Below, piece after piece: positions 5,714 to 10,678 of a DNA stretch of 10,678 bases. The translations under genes were made by a program, and so were the position numbers. This DNA is from Methanimicrococcus sp. Lineage in GTDB: Archaea; Halobacteriota; Methanosarcinia; Methanosarcinales; Methanosarcinaceae. Numbering within the stretch: position 1 is the first letter of the stretch; each line of letters opens with the position of its first letter. The DNA is taken from assembly GCA_009776675.1 (NCBI GenBank), contig WRNK01000007.1, positions 5,372-16,049 of the forward strand. The letters run 5' to 3'. The notes beneath the pieces were generated by a model. The model did not search any database, was not told where the DNA came from, and saw nothing but the letters and a program-made list of their open reading frames with translations.

Positions 5714-5826
5714 AAAGTTGCACGGTGTGCAATTTTTCATTAAATTAAGTATTTGTGTGCCATTTTTCTAAAAAGGTGGTGTTTTTTTAAAAAAGTTCGG
5801 CACAACATTCGTAAGAGAATCCGGTG
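5714..5826 (+). repeat. array unit 5 (most diverged)
   Basis: Hairpin A: TTGCAC 5718-5723 with GTGCAA 5727-5732, GGT loop, followed by the shared TTTCATTAAAT linker start. Domain B is rearranged: TGTGCC 5756-5761 with GGCACA 5799-5804, then a P3-like ATTC 5807-5810 with GAAT 5817-5820 and a trailing CCGGTG. Confidence 0.45.
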
Positions 5827-5923
5827 ATAAAAAAGAAAAACTGATCATGTTAACACCATGATTGAATTTCTTGTCGTTATCCTTTTTTTATTCACTTCTC
5901 ATTTTTTCAAAGTTTTTAAAAAA

Positions 5924-5930
5924 TATATAA
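5924..5930 (+). promoter_or_regulatory. probable TATA box for the CobN-like gene
   Basis: TATATAA, preceded by an A-rich BRE-like run (TTTAAAAAA), lies 99 nt before the ATG at 6029. An archaeal start at about 5951-5956 would leave a leader of about 75 nt. It lies downstream of the repeat array, so the array would not be part of this transcript. Confidence 0.4.
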
Positions 5931-6028
5931 TCACCCATAAATTAAAAAAGAGACTAATATGACATTAAAAAAAACCCTTTTACAATCCATTTTTATTTTA
6001 TTATCAAAATATAGGACCAGTTATTCGT

Positions 6029-9000
6029 ATGATTAATTTTAAAACATTGATATTTACAGCCATCATTTTGCTTTTCTTTGCCACATCAATTGCAGCAGCC
6101 GAAGACATGAATATTACTTATATTGGTTTTTCTGACCCTTCTGACACAACGTACGGCGGAAGTTCCAGTTTTGAAGTTTTGTCCGCTTATTATTACAATG
6201 AACGCAATAAATTGTCGCTTCCTTCTGATTACAGGGCAAATATTAATTATCATTACATTAACGGCTATGAACAAGGCGCGATAGAAAAGTTCCTCTCTGA
6301 TGATGGATATACAATTACTTACAATAATACAAGTGTCGGAGATAGCGGAAAGGTTTCCGTTTCTGTTAAAAATCAAAATATTGTTATTTTTCATATGCTC
6401 TATCCAGGATACATTCAAAAAATTGACGGCAGTGCATACGATGATTTATATGATGACTTAAATACAGCCAAAACGGCAGCAACCGCTCAAAACAGAGATT
6501 TAGTATTTATTGAAATACAAGGAATGGGTTCTGATGTTTTCGATGTCATTCAAGATGACTATTTGGAGTTGATTGTTACAAGAGATTTCTACATGAAAGG
6601 AAATAGTACAGTCAATGTGTCGAATATATCAGCTGATAATGCCGGTGAATTTAGATCTTTGACTCAGCTTATGGTTTATCATTTAATTGAAAATTATGCT
6701 TCACAAGACACTCTCAAATTTTTTACAGATAAAGGTATGAATTTTAAAAAAATAAATGTACTATATGTTGGATACGACTTGCCGGAAGCTGAAGGATTAG
6801 GTCGACCTGAGCGATATTCCGGCGTTTTCATGTTCAATCGTGTCGTTGAGTTGCTTGATAGAATGCTTTATCGCGACTATTTTGATAAAATAACAGTTGT
6901 TTCTTACGGTACAGCGCCGGACATTGATGTATATAACAATACCGGAGTTACTACAGGAAAGTGGTGGTCTGTTGACACTTTTGAAAAAAATATGGGCAGT
7001 AATAAATTAGAAGATTATGATCTCATCTTTTTTGACGGATTTTTTAATGATGAAATTTTGAAAGATTTTGAGGATGTCTTTGGTGAAATTAATAGCGATA
7101 CAAATGTCATTTTTAATGAAAGATTCCAATATACACCCGGAAGCTCTACTACATATTTTGTTTATAGAATGGGAACAACAGCCCCTTCCGGTGTTCCTTC
7201 TCGGGCTTTGGAGAATTATCCGTCAGGAAGTAATATTCGAATTGGTGTCGGAACATCCAGTAACACACAATTAAACTTTGATAATACACTTGATTCAGAT
7301 GTTGTAACGCCACTTGTAAATGGTTTTCTAAATTTGACAATGAGAATCATTGACGTTCCTATGAGATTGTCTCCTCCGACATCAGCCGCTGTTCCGCGTG
7401 AATCTGGTTCTATTTGGGATCCTCTTACAAATAAATATTTTGCAACTGTCGAAGACTATAAAGCATGGTATGAAACTGAAAGCGGACGGTATCAACCTAA
7501 TAAACCATATATCGGAATTTTCGGTTTTAATGTTTACAATAAGCAAATGGCGGAACTTGCCTCAGAAATTGAAAAAAAAGGCTATAATGTTGTTGTTGGA
7601 ACGGATGGGATAGGCGTTGCACCTTACAACAATCTAGATGGCTATTTTTACGACACAGTGAATGGTACCAGCCATGTTGCTTGTTTCATTTCTATGAAAA
7701 ATTGGGCATTGAATTATGCGCACCAACCAACCGGCGTTGATTCATTGGAAATACTCGACGTTCCCGTCATTAAAGCCGTCGGTAGCGGCGGATGGGGCGA
7801 AACAACCGGATATGACGCCAATTCCGGAATCCCTGCAAGTACTTTTACATGGATGGCTTCCGCTTCAAATGTTGACGGCATGATTGATTTCATCGGTTAC
7901 AATGCTGAAAATAAAGAATGGATTGCTGATCGTGCGATTGCTTGGGCGAATTTAAACCAAACATCTAACGCCAACAAAGAAATCGCCATCATGTACTACA
8001 ACTACCCGCCCGGAAAAGAAGACATCGGCGCCAACTACTTAAACGTCATGAGGAGTTTGGCAGGCGATGGGGCAAAAGCACGCGTCACAGCAGGCGATTC
8101 CAATGTACCGATTTCCGATCCGGTATACCAAGGCGTTCTTCGAGAACTTCGAGCGGACGGATACACTGTCAGAACCGATAAACTGCCGCTTGTAACGATT
8201 GAACAAGGCGGTGTTTATTCGTTTGACTATTCTGTCACCGATGAAAAATTGATTTTAAACGAAGAAAATCTAATCAGCCTGATTTATGCCCAAGGCATTA
8301 ATGTCGGCGGCTACGCGCCCGGTGTCTTGAATACGATGGTTCAAGAACGAATCGACTATATCAACGATGACAATATGTCGCATACTGCTGATACGTGGTG
8401 GGGCTGCGAATTGATTTCCGTCAGCGATTATCTGAAATGGCTGGAACATGAAACTACGCCAAAAGAACTGGGCGGAAATGGCACAATGGATACGGCACTG
8501 CTTCTGTCTCTCATTCAAACATGGGGAGAACCTTCATCATTTGGGCCCATTCCTGCAGACGACTCACCGGACGCTGCTTGGGGCGGAATGATCTGGAACG
8601 ACAAAGATAACCAAATCGGCGGCGGTGCTGACCGAAATTATATTGTTGTCCCGATGATCAAACTTGGCGGCGTTCGTCTGATGCCTGAGCCAAATCGTGC
8701 ACTTGCAAGCAACAAAGCCCTTGATTCCGCAACATATCACAGCGGCGACTTGCCGCCGACACACCAATATGTTGCCGTTTACTTCTGGCTCAACAGAGGA
8801 ACCGGCGACAGCACCGGAACGGGAATCTCTACCGGATTTTACAATGATGAAAACTGGAAAGCAGATGCTGTTGTTCACTTCGGAACACACGGAACTCAAG
8901 AATGGCTGCCCGGAACTTCCGTCGGCCTTTATCGAACACATGACTGGGGACCCGTTTTGCTTCCCGACATTCCAAACATCTATCCCTACATCGTTGCAAA

Positions 9001-10678
9001 CGTCGGCGAAGGTTTGACAGCCGAATATCGCGGAAACGCCGTTATTCTTTCTCACTTGACGCCCCCGATGATTAAAACCCGCCTTTATGACAACATCATA
9101 GATATGGAAACGGCAATAAGAGGCTATCAAAAACAAACCGCAACCGGCTTAGCCGATGCGGCGATTTTAACCGCTTACCGCCAAATCATCACCGAAGAAG
9201 TTTATGCACTCGGCTGGAATGACGCGTTTCCAACACAGTTTGAAAACTATAAAAAAGAAACTGCAGCAGAACTGTATCGCGGCGGTGATGTCAGCAAAGT
9301 AACAACTGCCGACATAAACAAAGTGACAGATAATGATGTTGTAGAATACTTGGCGTCCAACAAAAATGGCGTATTCGACCTCTTCTTGGAAAACCAGCTT
9401 CACAATTTCGTAGAAGCCATCAAAGAAAACAGTTTGTCTTACGGTACTCATACATACGGTACATTTAACGAAGAACAAATTGCACCGATGGTTTGGAATA
9501 TGTGGAGCCGCCAAGGATTTGACGACGTCCTTCTTGACACTTATTTTGATGACGTTGCCGGTATCCCGACAACAAACAAAGGCTTAACCTATCCAAACGG
9601 TACAGCCGTCCCAAGCGACGATATCAATTCCAAATACACGGAAGATGATATTTTATTGTTTGTGGAAAAAATGATGTCTTACGGCACTGTCACACCAACC
9701 GCCGATGACATTCGAATCGATTTGCAATCTGTGTTTACAAAAGAAATCGGCAGCACACAAGTCAAAGAAGATAAAATCATTTACTTCCTGCTTGGTCCCT
9801 CCGGATTTATTTCAGACACAACGAGTTATGCAACCTCCGATGACGTTGTTTCCGCTTGGGAAAACACCTATATTGACGGCGAAAGTTTGTACGACCTGTT
9901 GGTTGACGAACTCTTTGAATTCTATTACTATTTCTCCGTCCCCTCTGCGCTGGCGACAACCGATTCAAATCAAGGAACACGCCAAGCCGCCAACGGCGAC
10001 TACCTAAACGACATCGAAATGAGAAAAGCCATGGTTCAGTTTGTCACCGCTGTCAGAGCGTCCGGTTCAATTACATACGAAAACGTTGAAAAAGCGTTAG
10101 CGAGTAATGTCGGATTCACCAGCACCGGCCGCTCATGGTACAACGATCGGATGACCTACATGATGATGGCAAACAACCGCATTGATTATGGAAACGCCCT
10201 TCGGGACAGCGGGCCTTCTGAAATGAACGCCCTTAAAAACGCGCTTTCCGCCGGATACATTTCACCGTCCCCCGGAAATGACCCCGTTTTGAATCCGCAT
10301 GTACTCCCAACGGGCAGAAACTTCTACGGAATTGACCCGTCTACCTATTCAACGCCGGCAGCATGGCGCGTTGGAAAAGTAATGGGGGAGCAGCTTTTGA
10401 TTGATTACTACCAAAAGTATGGCGAGTTTCCGTCAACGGTTTCGTTCATGCGTTTTGGCGTTGACTTCATTCAAGATGAAGGAACGCTTGAAGCCTGTTT
10501 GTTCTATCTGCTCGGATGTGAACCAACATGGAACGCACAAGGCGTTTTCACCGGAGCAAAACCTGTTGTTCAAGGCGATTCGAATTATGACGAGATGTTT
10601 AAATTGACATTTAAAGACAGCAAAGGAAATACAATTACCGTTGACCGTCCGCGCGTAGATGTTGTTTACAATTCCGCC
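6029..10678 (+). CDS. secreted CobN/magnesium-chelatase-type large subunit (3' truncated)
   Basis: The frame is open for 1550 codons to the window end. Residues 1-24 form a signal peptide (K5, hydrophobic core ~7-19, cleavage site AAA|ED), which fixes the ATG at 6029. Residues ~25-450 are an N-terminal region without a motif I recognise. From ~450 the CobN-type core follows: 'YKAWYE', 'KPYIGIFGFN' (~491), 'VPVIKAVGSGGWGE' (~580), 'IMYYNYPPGKEDIG' (~655), the signature 'HFGTHGTQEWLPG' (950-962) and 'PTGRNFYGIDP' (1427-1437). Classical cytoplasmic CobN has ~1250-1300 residues and inserts Co into hydrogenobyrinic acid diamide with an ATPase partner. This version is longer, exported, and has many N-x-S/T sites. 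Exported CobN-like proteins occur in methanogens with unproven function; surface binding of metal or tetrapyrrole is inference. AGGA at 6013-6016 is a distant ribosome site. Base composition rises in GC after ~7960. Confidence 0.9.
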   Translation, partial: MINFKTLIFTAIILLFFATSIAAAEDMNITYIGFSDPSDTTYGGSSSFEVLSAYYYNERNKLSLPSDYRANINYHYINGYEQGAIEKFLSDDGYTITYNNTSVGDSGKVSVSVKNQNIVIFHMLYPGYIQKIDGSAYDDLYDDLNTAKTAATAQNRDLVFIEIQGMGSDVFDVIQDDYLELIVTRDFYMKGNSTVNVSNISADNAGEFRSLTQLMVYHLIENYASQDTLKFFTDKGMNFKKINVLYVGYDLPEAEGLGRPERYSGVFMFNRVVELLDRMLYRDYFDKITVVSYGTAPDIDVYNNTGVTTGKWWSVDTFEKNMGSNKLEDYDLIFFDGFFNDEILKDFEDVFGEINSDTNVIFNERFQYTPGSSTTYFVYRMGTTAPSGVPSRALENYPSGSNIRIGVGTSSNTQLNFDNTLDSDVVTPLVNGFLNLTMRIIDVPMRLSPPTSAAVPRESGSIWDPLTNKYFATVEDYKAWYETESGRYQPNKPYIGIFGFNVYNKQMAELASEIEKKGYNVVVGTDGIGVAPYNNLDGYFYDTVNGTSHVACFISMKNWALNYAHQPTGVDSLEILDVPVIKAVGSGGWGETTGYDANSGIPASTFTWMASASNVDGMIDFIGYNAENKEWIADRAIAWANLNQTSNANKEIAIMYYNYPPGKEDIGANYLNVMRSLAGDGAKARVTAGDSNVPISDPVYQGVLRELRADGYTVRTDKLPLVTIEQGGVYSFDYSVTDEKLILNEENLISLIYAQGINVGGYAPGVLNTMVQERIDYINDDNMSHTADTWWGCELISVSDYLKWLEHETTPKELGGNGTMDTALLLSLIQTWGEPSSFGPIPADDSPDAAWGGMIWNDKDNQIGGGADRNYIVVPMIKLGGVRLMPEPNRALASNKALDSATYHSGDLPPTHQYVAVYFWLNRGTGDSTGTGISTGFYNDENWKADAVVHFGTHGTQEWLPGTSVGLYRTHDWGPVLLPDIPNIYPYIVANVGEGLTAEYRGNAVILSHLTPPMIKTRLYDNIIDMETAIRGYQKQTATGLADAAILTAYRQIITEEVYALGWNDAFPTQFENYKKETAAELYRGGDVSKVTTADINKVTDNDVVEYLASNKNGVFDLFLENQLHNFVEAIKENSLSYGTHTYGTFNEEQIAPMVWNMWSRQGFDDVLLDTYFDDVAGIPTTNKGLTYPNGTAVPSDDINSKYTEDDILLFVEKMMSYGTVTPTADDIRIDLQSVFTKEIGSTQVKEDKIIYFLLGPSGFISDTTSYATSDDVVSAWENTYIDGESLYDLLVDELFEFYYYFSVPSALATTDSNQGTRQAANGDYLNDIEMRKAMVQFVTAVRASGSITYENVEKALASNVGFTSTGRSWYNDRMTYMMMANNRIDYGNALRDSGPSEMNALKNALSAGYISPSPGNDPVLNPHVLPTGRNFYGIDPSTYSTPAAWRVGKVMGEQLLIDYYQKYGEFPSTVSFMRFGVDFIQDEGTLEACLFYLLGCEPTWNAQGVFTGAKPVVQGDSNYDEMFKLTFKDSKGNTITVDRPRVDVVYNSA

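Larger units (their letters stand above)
5104..5826 (+). repeat. tandem array of diverged ~105-155 bp structured units
   Basis: Five recognisable units plus partial ones follow each other. Each starts with A-rich sequence and ATGAA, then hairpin A (typically GGCTG...CAGCC, closed by ATGAA/TTCAT), then a linker such as AATAAAGCACCATCGTGTCG, then domain B. Domain B is a closing stem (GTCGCC/GGCGGC type) around two hairpins, P2 (AACTTT/AAAGTT type) and P3 (GATTC-loop-GAATC type). Bases change between units while pairing is kept: GATTC/GAATC becomes GATCC/GGATC in unit 4, and GTCGTC/GGCGAC becomes GTCGCC/GGCGGC. Partial units lie at 5104-5156 (GCCGCC/GGCGGC) and 5430-5444 (hairpin A only). Frames across the array are broken, so it is probably not coding. 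Confidence 0.75.

Noticed and set aside
5104..5826. CRISPR array
   Set aside because: The units are long, diverged throughout and unevenly spaced, with no short identical repeats and no unique spacers.
8564..9136. 190-codon minus-strand frame
   Set aside because: It lies inside the CobN-like core whose conserved motifs are on the plus strand; it is a shadow frame.

Overview
The window looks like an AT-rich methanogenic archaeon. The evidence is a very long secreted CobN/magnesium-chelatase-type protein of the kind methanogens carry, TATA-like boxes instead of bacterial -35/-10 pairs, and purine-rich Shine-Dalgarno sites. An anaerobic, possibly host-associated member of the Methanosarcinales is my guess; no marker gene settles it.

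Layout: (1) 1-911, the end of an EamA/DMT-family membrane transporter with a strikingly histidine-rich tail. (2) 912-4551, an accessory region that looks like a small defence or gene-turnover island. It holds a Panacea (SocA/DUF4065) antitoxin-type gene, then an unrecognised partner ORF interrupted by one in-frame TAG, a decayed minus-strand RhuM-like gene, a nucleoside 2-deoxyribosyltransferase, a DUF1016/YhcG-type PD-(D/E)XK nuclease, and a second partial copy of the deoxyribosyltransferase 3' end. The two deoxyribosyltransferase copies form a 188-bp near-identical direct repeat around the nuclease gene. (3) 4552-6028, about 1.5 kb with no convincing protein gene. It holds one candidate folded RNA (4909-5121) and then a tandem array of at least five diverged ~105-155 bp units (5104-5826). 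Each unit can form a GGCTG/CAGCC-type hairpin followed by a closed two-hairpin domain, with paired base changes between units. (4) 6029 to the right edge, a 1550-codon open frame for a signal-peptide-bearing CobN-like chelatase subunit, still open at the window end.

Functionally, the Panacea gene and its downstream ORF are arranged like a toxin-antitoxin pair, and the deoxyribosyltransferase and nuclease are arranged as a co-transcribed pair. The transporter's histidine tail and the CobN-like protein both suggest metal or metallo-tetrapyrrole handling, but nothing in the sequence links them directly. The most novel-looking elements are the tandem structured-repeat array, the TAG-interrupted partner of the Panacea gene, and the nuclease insertion between duplicated gene ends.
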